A stretch of 16,536 bases of DNA from an uncultured Ruminococcus sp. (lineage in GTDB: Bacteria; Bacillota; Clostridia; Oscillospirales; CAG-272). The notes beneath the pieces are model-generated. The model did no database searches and was not told the origin of the DNA. It was given only the letters and a program-made list of their open reading frames with translations. Shown here in pieces: positions 1 to 7,612 of the stretch. The translations under genes and the position numbers were made by a program. The stretch is taken from positions 1 to 16,536 of the forward strand of contig CACXED010000171.1 in the NCBI GenBank assembly GCA_902766575.1, in the 5' to 3' direction. Each line of letters starts with the position of its first letter. Positions within the stretch are counted from its first letter, which is position 1.

Positions 1-858
1 GACCTCGCAAGGCGGGATTTCACGATCAACGCGATGGCTTACTCGCCGAAAAGAGGGCTGATCGACCCTTTCGGCGGGCGGGACGATCTCTCGGCGCGGC
101 TGATACGCTGCGTCGGCGAGCCGGAGAAGCGCTTTTCCGAGGACGCGCTGAGGATACTCCGGGCGGTGAGGTTCGCGTCGGTGCTGGCGTTCGGAACAGA
201 GCCCGGCTTTGAGCTTGAGACGAGAACCGCAAACGCCGCGCTGGAGCTTTGCGGACTGCTTTCGAGGATATCCCGCGAGCGGGTCTCGGCAGAGCTTGTG
301 AAGCTGCTCCACGGCGGACACGCTCCGGCGGTCATACGGCAATACGAGCCGATACTCCGGGAGGTGATACCGCTCGCAGACTGCGCCGACACGATCGGAC
401 GGCTGAACGAAATGGGAGCCGAAACTCCGCTTCTGCTCGCGGCGGCTCTGTACGGACGGCGGGACGCGCTGGAGATCCTCGGAGAGCTGAGATTCGACCG
501 GAAAACCATACGGCGGGTCGGAGAAATCCTCTCGCGCCCGGGAGCCAAAGATTATCCCGGAGCGAAGCTCCTCTGCGCCGAGGTCGGAGCCGATATTGCC
601 CGGGACATAGAGACTATCGCCGCGGCGAGGGGCGATATCCCGGCAGAATGCGCCGGATTTGTCGGCGAGATTCTGCGGCGCGGTGAATGTATTTCATTAA
701 AACAGCTCAGAATAGACGGAGAGGGACTGCTCTCGCTCGGCGTTGAGCCCGGGCGGATAGGCGGCGCTCTGAATCGACTGCTTCGCGAGGTCATCGAGGG
801 CAATCTTCAAAACGAAAGGAGTTCGCTGGCCGACTACGCCGCGAAGCACCTGCTATGA
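1..858 (+). CDS. cca: CCA tRNA nucleotidyltransferase, 5'-truncated by window edge
   Basis: Adds or repairs the 3' CCA end of tRNAs using CTP and ATP, in the cytoplasm. The reading frame is open from base 1, so the gene starts upstream; the ATG at 34 is internal, because the codons before it already read DLARRDFTINAMAYS, the conserved RRDxTINAMA motif of class II nucleotidyltransferases. This is followed by DPFGGRDDL and by the EDALRILRAVRF (EDxxR) motif that belongs to nucleotide recognition. The remaining ~230 residues are the helical neck/body/tail; ISRERVSAEL and the C-terminal LGVEPGRIGGALNRLL stretch are typical of Bacillota CCA enzymes. The N-terminal part carrying the catalytic DxD lies outside the window. 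The stop overlaps the next gene's start (ATGA at 855-858), so the two are translationally coupled. No HD domain is visible in the C-terminal part. Assignment is firm. A poly(A) polymerase is the related alternative, but that is less likely in this phylum. Confidence 0.93.
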   Translation, partial: DLARRDFTINAMAYSPKRGLIDPFGGRDDLSARLIRCVGEPEKRFSEDALRILRAVRFASVLAFGTEPGFELETRTANAALELCGLLSRISRERVSAELVKLLHGGHAPAVIRQYEPILREVIPLADCADTIGRLNEMGAETPLLLAAALYGRRDALEILGELRFDRKTIRRVGEILSRPGAKDYPGAKLLCAEVGADIARDIETIAAARGDIPAECAGFVGEILRRGECISLKQLRIDGEGLLSLGVEPGRIGGALNRLLREVIEGNLQNERSSLADYAAKHLL

Positions 859-1751
859 AAAAAACGCTTGTGATCATCAATCAGCACACGGCGAAATACC
901 GTCTGCGCGTCGATCTGCTGGAGCTTCTCGACATCCTCACCAAGGGCGGGCGCGAGTGCTTTACGCATCCGACTCAGCGCGCCGGAGACGCTATGGAGTA
1001 CACCGCCGGGAACGCCGCCGATTTTGACGAGATAGTCTGCGTCGGCGGAGACGGAACGCTCGGCGAGGTCGTGACCGGGCTCTGCCGCGTCGAGCCGGAC
1101 AGGCGACCGCCGGTCGGGTACATCCCCGCCGGAACGACCAACGATTTCGCTTCGAGCATCGGTCTGCCCTCCGATCCCCTCGCAGCCGCCCGGCTCATCG
1201 TCGAGGGAACGCCGCGGGAGATGGACTGCGGGATCGTCGGCGGGCATATTTTCAACTATATCGCGTCGTTCGGCGCGTTCACCGAGGTCTCCTACGGCAC
1301 GCCGCAGCCGTTAAAAAACCTGTTCGGGCATTTTGCCTACCTGCTCGAGGGCGTGAAGCATCTTTCTGACATCAAGCCCTGCCGTATGCGCTTTGAGTCG
1401 GGCCGAGAGGTCATCGAGGGCGAGTTTGCTTTCGGAGCGTTCGCGAACACACTTTCGATCGGCGGCGTGATAAGGCTCCCGGGAGAGGTCGAGTTCGACG
1501 ACGGTCTGCACGAATATCTGCTCGTCCGGATGCCGCAGAGCCTCGCCGCGCTCAACGAGACCGCGGTGGAGCTCGCCGGGAAGAACTACGGCAAAAACGT
1601 CGTCTACGGCAAGTTCAGGAGCGGCAGGATCGAGTTTGACCCTCCGGCGATGGCGTGGTCGCTCGACGGCGACCGGGTGGACACCGACGGCGCGGTTGAA
1701 ATCGAGAATCTGCACTCGGCGTATCGGCTGATAACGGCGGAAAAGATCTAA
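855..1751 (+). CDS. Diacylglycerol kinase-family lipid kinase (DagK/YegS-like)
   Basis: A 298-residue soluble lipid kinase of the DAGK catalytic family, which phosphorylates diacylglycerol or a related lipid at the membrane to return it to phospholipid synthesis. Visible signatures are VCVGGDGTLGEV (residues 62-71; GGDGT nucleotide-binding loop at 64-68) and YIPAGTTNDFA (89-99), both diagnostic of the family. The beta-sandwich C-terminal half carries NYIASFGAFTEVSYGTPQ and ends with SLDGD near residue 273, as in DagK/YegS/BmrU proteins. The N-terminal loop reads INQHTAKYR rather than the usual NPxSGxG, a mild deviation. The ATG overlaps the cca stop by four bases, so no independent ribosome binding site is needed. 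Length is normal for the family (about 290-310). The exact lipid substrate cannot be told from sequence. Confidence 0.9.
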   Translation: MKKTLVIINQHTAKYRLRVDLLELLDILTKGGRECFTHPTQRAGDAMEYTAGNAADFDEIVCVGGDGTLGEVVTGLCRVEPDRRPPVGYIPAGTTNDFASSIGLPSDPLAAARLIVEGTPREMDCGIVGGHIFNYIASFGAFTEVSYGTPQPLKNLFGHFAYLLEGVKHLSDIKPCRMRFESGREVIEGEFAFGAFANTLSIGGVIRLPGEVEFDDGLHEYLLVRMPQSLAALNETAVELAGKNYGKNVVYGKFRSGRIEFDPPAMAWSLDGDRVDTDGAVEIENLHSAYRLITAEKI

Positions 1752-1782
1752 ACCGCGACATTCAAACGAAAGGATTTTATCA

Positions 1783-2964
1783 ATGAAAGAAGTGCTTCTC
1801 TGTAAATACGGCGAGCTGATCCTCAAGGGCGCGAACCGTTCCTATTTCGAAAATCTGCTGCTGAAGGAGCTCAAGACCCGCATAAGGCGCGCCGGGAACT
1901 TCGACGTCTACAAGGCGCAGAGCACGATCTACATCGAGCCGCTGGACGATTCCTGCGACCTCGACCTCGCGCTCGAGTACGCGAAGAAGGTATTCGGCAT
2001 CGTGACCATCGACCGCGCCTGCGTCGCCGAGAAGAATATGGACGCGATCTTCAGGGCGGCCAAGGAGTATCTGCCGCAGTTCCTCACCGGAGCCAAAACC
2101 TTCCGCGCCGACGCGAGACGCGCCGACAAGACCTTCCCGCTCAAGTCCCCCGAGCTTGCCGGAGAGATCGGAGCGGCGGTGCTCGAGGCTATGCCGCGGC
2201 TCAAGGTCGATCTCGATCACCCCGACGTCACGGTCAGAGTCGAGATCCGCGAGCGCGGAGCTTACATCCACGCCGGTCAGATCAAGGGCGCCGGCGGTAT
2301 GCCGCTCGGAAGCAGCGGAAAGGGGCTTCTGCTCCTCTCGGGAGGAATCGACAGCCCGGTCGCCGGCTTCATGATGGCAAAGCGCGGAGTGACGCTCGAA
2401 GCGCTCCACTTCGAGAGCTTCCCCTACACCAGCGAGCGCGCGAGAGAAAAGGTGCTCGAGCTCGCGAGACTCCTCTGCGAGTACACGACGCACATAAAGG
2501 TTCACGTCATCTCGCTCACCCACATTCAGGAGGAGCTTGTCAAAAGCTGCGACGAGGATTACTTCACGCTGTTGCTCCGGCGCTTCATGATGACCCTCGC
2601 CGACCGGGTAGCCAGACGCAACAAATGCGGCGCGCTCATCACCGGCGAGAGCCTTGCTCAGGTCGCAAGCCAGACCATGCGCGCGATAGCCGTCACCGAT
2701 TCCTGCGCCGATATGCCGGTCTTCCGTCCCTGCATCGGGCTTGACAAGGAGGAGATCATCACGATCGCCCGGCGCATCGGAACCTTTGAGACCTCGATAC
2801 TCCCATACGAGGACTGCTGCACGGTCTTTACTCCCCGTCACCCGAAAACCCGTCCCGAGCCGGAGAAGGTGCTCGCCGAGCAGAACAAGGTCGACTTCAA
2901 GGCGCTCTGCGACGAGGCGTTCGAAACTCTCAATACCTACGATATCCGCATCGACGAGGAGTGA
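1783..2964 (+). CDS. thiI: tRNA 4-thiouridine sulfurtransferase ThiI
   Basis: Transfers sulfur to U8 of tRNA to make 4-thiouridine, after adenylating the uridine; in many bacteria it also serves thiamine thiazole synthesis. The 393-residue protein has an N-terminal ferredoxin-like domain starting LCKYGELILKGANR, a THUMP RNA-binding domain (about residues 60-165), and a PP-loop pyrophosphatase core with LLLLSGGIDSPVAGFMMAKRG (SGGIDS at 186-191). ITGESLAQVASQT (287-298) and PYEDCCTVFTPRHPKT (341-356) are family hallmarks; C345/C346 sit where the sulfur-relay cysteine of the enterobacterial protein lies. There is no C-terminal rhodanese domain, as is usual in Bacillota. AAAGGA at 1769-1774 is eight bases before the ATG. 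It follows the lipid kinase by 31 bases with no promoter visible, so it probably belongs to the same transcript. The cysteine desulfurase often found beside thiI in this phylum is not in the window. Confidence 0.96.
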   Translation: MKEVLLCKYGELILKGANRSYFENLLLKELKTRIRRAGNFDVYKAQSTIYIEPLDDSCDLDLALEYAKKVFGIVTIDRACVAEKNMDAIFRAAKEYLPQFLTGAKTFRADARRADKTFPLKSPELAGEIGAAVLEAMPRLKVDLDHPDVTVRVEIRERGAYIHAGQIKGAGGMPLGSSGKGLLLLSGGIDSPVAGFMMAKRGVTLEALHFESFPYTSERAREKVLELARLLCEYTTHIKVHVISLTHIQEELVKSCDEDYFTLLLRRFMMTLADRVARRNKCGALITGESLAQVASQTMRAIAVTDSCADMPVFRPCIGLDKEEIITIARRIGTFETSILPYEDCCTVFTPRHPKTRPEPEKVLAEQNKVDFKALCDEAFETLNTYDIRIDEE

Positions 2965-3004
2965 ATTTTCGGGGATTTCTGCCTGTCCGGTGAAGTAATT
3001 TATT

Positions 3005-3041
3005 AAAATTGCGCCGCGGGTCTTGACAGATACGCAATTTT
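3005..3041. repeat. 9-bp inverted repeat straddling the rny -35 box
   Basis: AAAATTGCG (3005-3013) and CGCAATTTT (3033-3041) are perfect inverted copies separated by 19 bases that include the TTGACA -35 element. Followed by T bases, the pair could act as a weak terminator for thiI. Its placement around the -35 box equally fits an operator. I see no other terminator between thiI and rny. Function is inference; the repeat itself is directly visible. Confidence 0.5.
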
Positions 3042-3051
3042 TATGTAAAAT
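3023..3051 (+). promoter_or_regulatory. Sigma-A-type promoter for rny
   Basis: TTGACA (3023-3028), a 17-base spacer, then TAAAAT (3046-3051), in an AT-rich patch. The expected transcript start near 3058 leaves a leader of about 95 bases. This leader contains a small hairpin, GCGGT-GTG-ACCGC (3104-3116). The perfect ribosome binding site AAGGAGGTG (3136-3144) lies eight bases before the TTG start and decides that start. Confidence 0.85.
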
Positions 3052-3152
3052 ATATATGTATGTGTTCATACCGCAGAGATCAGACGAGGGACGAGCTCCC
3101 GCGGCGGTGTGACCGCATGATAAAATTTCCCATATAAGGAGGTGTTCCATAC

Positions 3153-4709
3153 TTGCAGACAATCATTACAGCGGTAGTCGCAGCTATTCTCGGCGCGTCG
3201 GCCGGAGCCGCCGGAGGTTGGTTCGTTCACAAAAAGGTCAAGGATGATAAGGATCGCGAGACCATCGGCTCTGCCGAGGAACGCGCTAAGCATATCATCG
3301 AGGAGGGCGAGCATACCGCCGAAAACAAAAAGAAAGAGGCTCTCATCGAGGCCAAGGAGGAGATCCTGCGCCAGAGAAACGAGTCCGAGCGCGAGATAAA
3401 GGATCGCCGCTCCGAGCTCTCGAGGCTCGAAGCCCGCGTCTCCAAAAAGGAGGAGCAGATCGACCGCAAGCTCGAAAGCCTTGAGCACAAGGACGAGCAG
3501 CTCAACAAAAAGCTCAAGGAGTGCTCCGACACCCGCGAGGAGATCGAACAGATCAAGGCAAAGCATCTTGAAACGCTCGAGAAGATCGCCGGGCTCACCG
3601 CAGAGGAGGCTAAGGCTCAGATCGTCGAGCGAATCGACGCCGACGTCAAGCACGAGACCGCTCAGCGTCTTGTCGAGTACGAGCAGCAGTTCAAGGAGGA
3701 GGCCGACATCCGCGCCAAGAATATCCTCTCGCTCGCTATCCAGCGCTGCGCAACCGAGACGGTCGCCGAGACCACGGTATCGGTCGTGTCGCTTCCAAGC
3801 GACGAAATGAAGGGTCGTATCATCGGACGCGAGGGTAGAAATATCCATGCCATCGAGGCTATGACCGGAGTCGATCTCATCATCGACGACACTCCCGAGG
3901 CAATCACGCTTTCGAGCTTTGATCCCGTCCGACGCGAAGTGGCGCGCATCGCGCTTGAAAAGCTCATCGCCGACGGAAGGATCCATCCCGCAAGGATTGA
4001 GGAAATGGTCGAAAAGGCTCGCCGCGACGTTGAAGCCATGATCAAGCAAGCGGGCGAACGCGCAACCTTTGAAACCGGTATCCACGGACTCAGCGTCGAC
4101 CTTATCAAGCTGCTCGGCAGACTGCGCTTCCGCACGAGCTACGGTCAGAACGTCCTCGACCATTCGATCGAGGTTTCGCTCCTCTCGGGCATGATCGCCG
4201 ACGAGATCGGAGTCGACAACACCCTCGCAAAGCGCGCCGGACTGCTTCACGACATCGGAAAGGCGCTCACTCAGGAGATCGAGGGCTCTCACGTACAGCT
4301 CGGCGTCGACATCGCAAAGAAGTTCAAGGAGAGCCGCGACGTCATCCACGCTATCGAGGCTCACCACGGCGACGTGGAGCCGCAGACCATCACCGCGGTC
4401 ATCGTTCAGGCGGCTGACGCCATCTCGGCGGCGCGTCCCGGAGCAAGACGCGAGGATCTCGAGAACTACATCAAGCGTCTCCAGAAGTTAGAGGAGATCA
4501 CCTACAGCTTCCCCGGAGTCGAAAAGGCTTACGCTATCCAGGCGGGCAGAGAGGTCCGCATCGCCGTCAAGCCCGAGATCGTGAGCGACGAGCAGATGGT
4601 AGTCATCGCCCGCGATATCGTCAAAAAGATCGAATCGGAGCTCCAGTATCCCGGTCAGATCAAGGTCCATCTCATCCGCGAGAGCCGCGCTATAGACTAC
4701 GCAAAGTGA
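3153..4709 (+). CDS. rny: Ribonuclease Y (membrane-anchored endoribonuclease)
   Basis: The main mRNA-decay-initiating endonuclease of Bacillota; cuts single-stranded AU-rich RNA 5' ends and is tethered to the inner face of the membrane. The 518-residue protein matches the usual length of about 520. It has a single N-terminal membrane helix (about residues 4-24), a long charged coiled coil (about 35-200), a KH RNA-binding domain (about 208-275, with GRIIGREGRN at 221-230), and an HD domain with the metal-binding LLHDIGK (HD at 366-367) and EAHHGD (402-407) motifs. The conserved tail ends HLIRESRAIDYAK. The start is TTG at 3153, supported by an AAGGAGGTG site eight bases upstream and by the hydrophobic anchor beginning at once; no in-frame ATG lies nearby. 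It is transcribed alone from its own promoter and closed by the hairpin at 4854-4908. Rare TTG use may hold down the level of this nuclease, but that is inference. Confidence 0.98.
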   Translation: MQTIITAVVAAILGASAGAAGGWFVHKKVKDDKDRETIGSAEERAKHIIEEGEHTAENKKKEALIEAKEEILRQRNESEREIKDRRSELSRLEARVSKKEEQIDRKLESLEHKDEQLNKKLKECSDTREEIEQIKAKHLETLEKIAGLTAEEAKAQIVERIDADVKHETAQRLVEYEQQFKEEADIRAKNILSLAIQRCATETVAETTVSVVSLPSDEMKGRIIGREGRNIHAIEAMTGVDLIIDDTPEAITLSSFDPVRREVARIALEKLIADGRIHPARIEEMVEKARRDVEAMIKQAGERATFETGIHGLSVDLIKLLGRLRFRTSYGQNVLDHSIEVSLLSGMIADEIGVDNTLAKRAGLLHDIGKALTQEIEGSHVQLGVDIAKKFKESRDVIHAIEAHHGDVEPQTITAVIVQAADAISAARPGARREDLENYIKRLQKLEEITYSFPGVEKAYAIQAGREVRIAVKPEIVSDEQMVVIARDIVKKIESELQYPGQIKVHLIRESRAIDYAK

Positions 4710-4853
4710 ACGGTTCAAGTCAGACTCTTTATACTTTATAATCACTTCCGCCGACGCGGAATATACATATATTTTATAAAGATGAAAATGAAGCCCCGGG
4801 CTTTGAAATAGATCCGGAAAAGCTGTCCTCTGGGCAGTGTCCGAAAACAGAAG
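4710..4853 (+). other. rny 3' untranslated stretch; no convincing gene
   Basis: An AT-richer gap of about 145 bases between the rny stop and the terminator. It holds a poor promoter-like match (TTCAAG at 4714-4719, 17-base spacer, TATAAT at 4737-4742) and two short possible hairpins, around AAGCCCCGGGCTT and CTGTCCTCTGGGCAG. An open frame in the second half lacks any ATG, GTG or TTG start and runs through the terminator, so I do not call it a gene. A short RNA ending at the terminator cannot be excluded. Confidence 0.35.
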
Positions 4854-4908
4854 ATCCTCCGCGCGGACGCTCATATGAGCGCTCATGCGGAGGATTGTTT
4901 TTGTTTTT
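4854..4908 (+). terminator. Intrinsic terminator of rny, possibly bidirectional
   Basis: ATCCTCCGC (4854-4862) pairs perfectly with GCGGAGGAT (4887-4895). A second perfect palindrome, CGCTCAT/ATGAGCG (4868-4881), sits inside the loop. The stem runs into TTGTTTTTGTTTTTG on the + strand. On the minus strand the same stem is followed by TTCTGTTTTCGG, a weaker U tract, so it may also end the aroF transcript that converges on it. Confidence 0.88.
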
Positions 4909-4914
4909 GTGAAA

Positions 4915-5163
4915 TCAGGTCTCAAGCTCCATATACCGTCTGTAGGTTCTGAAGCCGACCGACTCGTAGAAGCTCAGCGCGGCGATAACGTCGGAGCTCT
5001 CGGAATCGAATTTCTGGTACAGATAGCTTTTCAGCTCGTCGGTGAAGCCGGAGCGGAATATGTCAGGACGACCATTGACATGGAGCTCGTTTACCATCGC
5101 CCGGAGCTCGTTTATCCGACAGAGCTCCGACCGCCCGGCGTATCTGACAATGCAGTCCGACAT
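4915..5163 (-). pseudogene. GNAT-family acetyltransferase remnant with an internal deletion
   Basis: An intact 82-codon frame 15 bases downstream of aroF. Its first ~58 residues (INELRAMVNELHVNGRPDIF, then SGFTDELKSYLYQKFDSESSD) look like the N-terminus of a GNAT acetyltransferase. The last ~22 (LSFYESVGFRTYRRYMELE) look like the very C-terminal FYESxGF motif of the same kind of protein. A normal GNAT domain is about 150 residues; the missing middle is the acetyl-CoA-binding core (the RGxGxA/G loop and its strands). The two ends are fused in frame around residues 58-63 (about 4975-4992). There is no good ribosome binding site before the ATG (GAACCCCGGCAGCCT). Without the cofactor site it should not acetylate anything. 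It is therefore called a pseudogene formed by deletion, though a residual small protein may still be made. The family match is from memory of GNAT patterns. Confidence 0.68.
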
Positions 5164-5178
5164 AGGCTGCCGGGGTTC

Positions 5179-6183
<1,005 letters not shown>

Positions 6184-6220
6184 TTTCTTTTTCTCCTTTT
6201 TTCTTTCGTGCTGAAGCGGG

Positions 6221-6257
6221 TAAATAAAATGAGCTCCGCGATTCTGTCGCGGAGCTC
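6221..6257 (-). terminator. Attenuator: intrinsic terminator in the aroF leader
   Basis: On the minus strand GAGCTCCGCGA, a five-base loop and TCGCGGAGCTC form a perfect 11-bp GC-rich stem (6231-6257), followed by ATTTTATTTA (6230-6221). It lies between the leader-peptide stop and the aroF ribosome binding site, so premature termination here would silence aroF. An upstream RNA segment, UUCUGCUGCG (6314-6323), could pair with CGCGACAGAA (6242-6251; one mismatch, one wobble), which would break the stem. That antiterminator is my inference. Confidence 0.8.
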
Positions 6258-6265
6258 CTCGAGTA

Positions 6266-6280
6266 TCCCGTTATACGGGA
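6266..6280 (-). other. Small hairpin between leader ORF and attenuator
   Basis: TCCCGT (6266-6271) and ACGGGA (6275-6280) form a perfect 6-bp stem with a three-base loop, five bases past the leader-peptide stop codon. It may act as a pausing structure or as part of a switch between alternative folds; its role is not shown by the sequence. Confidence 0.5.
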
Positions 6281-6284
6281 ATCT

Positions 6285-6398
6285 TTACTGTTTTACTGTA
6301 CAGTCGGCTTTATCGCAGCAGAAAACGCTATTACTTTTTTGGTACCAGTAAAAGTAATAGTAGCTAAAGTATGCGGTTGTAGAAATACGGTTCAGCAT
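6285..6398 (-). CDS. Aromatic leader peptide controlling aroF
   Basis: A 37-codon ORF, too short for routine gene calling, starting 31 bases after the -10 box of a consensus promoter and ending about 100 bases before aroF. GAGGT (6406-6410) lies seven bases before the ATG. Residues 9-20 read AYFSYYYFYWYQ: six Tyr, two Phe and one Trp codon within ten consecutive codons (residues 10-19), a composition not expected by chance. The C-terminal part is unremarkable (it contains CC at 27-28 and a third Cys at 33). The control codons lie within hairpin 6328-6360, and an intrinsic terminator follows at 6221-6257. This is the classic layout of ribosome-mediated attenuation: a ribosome slowed by scarce charged tRNA-Tyr, -Phe or -Trp changes leader folding and lets transcription enter the DAHP synthase gene. 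The peptide itself probably has no function of its own. Confidence 0.88.
   Translation of the reverse strand: MLNRISTTAYFSYYYFYWYQKSNSVFCCDKADCTVKQ
6328..6360 (-). promoter_or_regulatory. Control-codon hairpin of the aroF leader
   Basis: CTATTACTTTT and AAAAGTAATAG (6328-6338 and 6350-6360) form a perfect 11-bp stem with an 11-base loop. On the transcript the 5' arm runs from the end of codon Y13 to codon Y17, and the loop carries W18 and Y19. A ribosome stalled on these codons would melt it. A competing 8-bp pairing is available between TTTTACTG in the control region (6346-6353) and CAGTAAAA just before the leader stop (6291-6298). Confidence 0.7.
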
Positions 6399-6428
6399 TT
6401 CTTTTACCTCTTTCTGCTTGATGGAAAT

Positions 6429-6457
6429 ATTATATCACTAAAATCCGATTCTGTCAA
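6429..6457 (-). promoter_or_regulatory. Consensus promoter of the aroF leader
   Basis: On the minus strand TTGACA (6457-6452), exactly 17 bases, then TATAAT (6434-6429), with TGA before the -10 giving an extended -10. This is a perfect sigma-A match, placing the transcript start near 6422, about 24 bases before the leader-peptide ATG. Such a strong, constitutive promoter fits control being exerted afterwards, at the attenuator. Confidence 0.92.
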
Positions 6458-6487
6458 TCGTCGTAACCGACAAAATTTAGTCCCCAA

Positions 6488-7612
6488 TTAAAGCGCAATT
6501 TTGTCGTTCATAGCCTTTCGGATAGCGTCGATGATCTTTTCCGAGGCGTGACCGTCGCCGTAGGGATTTTTAGCCGACGCCATTTTTCCGTACTCGGCGG
6601 GGTCGGAGAGAAGCGCTTCAGCCTCGCTGACGACGCGGCCTGTCTCGGTGCCGATTACCCTGACGGTACCTGCCGCGACCGCCTCGGGACGCTCGGTCTC
6701 GGTTCTCAGGACGAGCACCGGCTTATGGAAGGACGGAGCCTCCTCCTGTATTCCGCCCGAGTCGGTCATGACGAAGAAGGACTTTGCGATCAGATTGTGC
6801 ATATCGGCGACGTCGACCGGATCGGTCAGCAGAACGCCGGGCTTGCCGTCGAGCAGCGGGAACACCACGTCCCTCACCGCCGGGCTCAGATGCACCGGGT
6901 AGACGAAAAGCAGCTCGGGATGGCGCTTTGTCAGCTCGAGGACGGCGCGGCAGATATCGGCTATACCGCCGTTCTGATTCTCGCGCCGGTGAGCGGTCAG
7001 CGCAATTACCTTTCTGCCGTCGAAATCGACCGAGCGGAGCTTTTCGTCGGCAAAGACATAGCCGGGCTTTACCGTGTACCGGAAAGCGTCGAGCACGGTA
7101 TTTCCGGTGACAAAGACGTTTTCGGTTATCCCCTCGCGCGCAAGGTTTGAGCGGTTGAGCTCGGTCGGCGCGAAGTGCAGCGTCGCGAGCTTTGAGGTAA
7201 GATTTCGGTTGATCTCCTCGGGATAGGGCGAGTAGCGGTCGTAGGTGCGCAGACCCGCCTCGACGTGACCGACCGGTATCTTTGCGTAAAAGGCGGCGAG
7301 CGCCGCGGCAAAGCTGGTCGTCGTGTCGCCGTGGACGAGCACCAGATCGGGCTTTGACTCGGCGAGGACGCCCTCGAGCCCCATTATGACGTCGGCGGTG
7401 ATTGACGACAGCGTCTGACCGCGCTTCATTATGTTGAGGTCAAAATCCGGCTTTACTCCGAAGTAGCCGAGGGCGCTGTCGAGCATTTCGCGGTGCTGAG
7501 CCGTCACGCAGACGATGCTCTCCATATCCTCTGCGCCCTCGAGCGCCTTTACGAGCGGACACATTTTTATAGCCTCGGGACGCGTCCCAAAGACCGACAT
7601 TACTTTCAGCAT
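6488..7612 (-). CDS. wecB: UDP-N-acetylglucosamine 2-epimerase (non-hydrolysing)
   Basis: Interconverts UDP-GlcNAc and UDP-ManNAc in the cytoplasm, supplying ManNAc for teichoic acid linkage units, capsule or other surface glycans. The 374-residue length is typical. Motifs run in order: VFGTRPEAIKM (7-17), VTAQHREMLD (36-45), VHGDTTTSFAA (93-103, catalytic-type D96), GHVEAGLRTYDRYSPYPEEINR (115-136, with E118 and E132), LTAHRREN (205-212, H208) and TDSGGIQEEAPSFHKPVL (283-300). AAAGGAG sits seven bases before the ATG at 7612 and decides this start over the internal Met5. The gene overlaps mrnC by seven bases, so the pair is one operon. There is no clear terminator after the stop, so some transcripts could run into the aroF leader promoter region. 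No other glycan gene is nearby, so the final polymer is unknown. Confidence 0.96.
   Translation of the reverse strand: MLKVMSVFGTRPEAIKMCPLVKALEGAEDMESIVCVTAQHREMLDSALGYFGVKPDFDLNIMKRGQTLSSITADVIMGLEGVLAESKPDLVLVHGDTTTSFAAALAAFYAKIPVGHVEAGLRTYDRYSPYPEEINRNLTSKLATLHFAPTELNRSNLAREGITENVFVTGNTVLDAFRYTVKPGYVFADEKLRSVDFDGRKVIALTAHRRENQNGGIADICRAVLELTKRHPELLFVYPVHLSPAVRDVVFPLLDGKPGVLLTDPVDVADMHNLIAKSFFVMTDSGGIQEEAPSFHKPVLVLRTETERPEAVAAGTVRVIGTETGRVVSEAEALLSDPAEYGKMASAKNPYGDGHASEKIIDAIRKAMNDKIAL

Noticed and set aside
1780..3162. A 460-codon minus-strand frame opposite thiI
   Set aside because: It is the mirror of the thiI codons with no recognisable domain, no ribosome binding site and no neighbouring genes on that strand.
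3066..4367. A 433-codon minus-strand frame opposite rny, rich in Leu and Asp
   Set aside because: Its composition is what the complement of the GAG/AAG-rich coiled coil of RNase Y gives; no motif is present.
4742..4910. Open frame containing DENEAPGFEIDPEKLSSGQC after rny
   Set aside because: It has no ATG, GTG or TTG start and its second half is the translation of the terminator hairpin and its T tract.
6184..6420. T-box or other tRNA/metabolite riboswitch for aroF
   Set aside because: I found no T-box consensus (AGGGUGGnACCGCG) or stem I specifier layout; the translated aromatic leader explains the region better.
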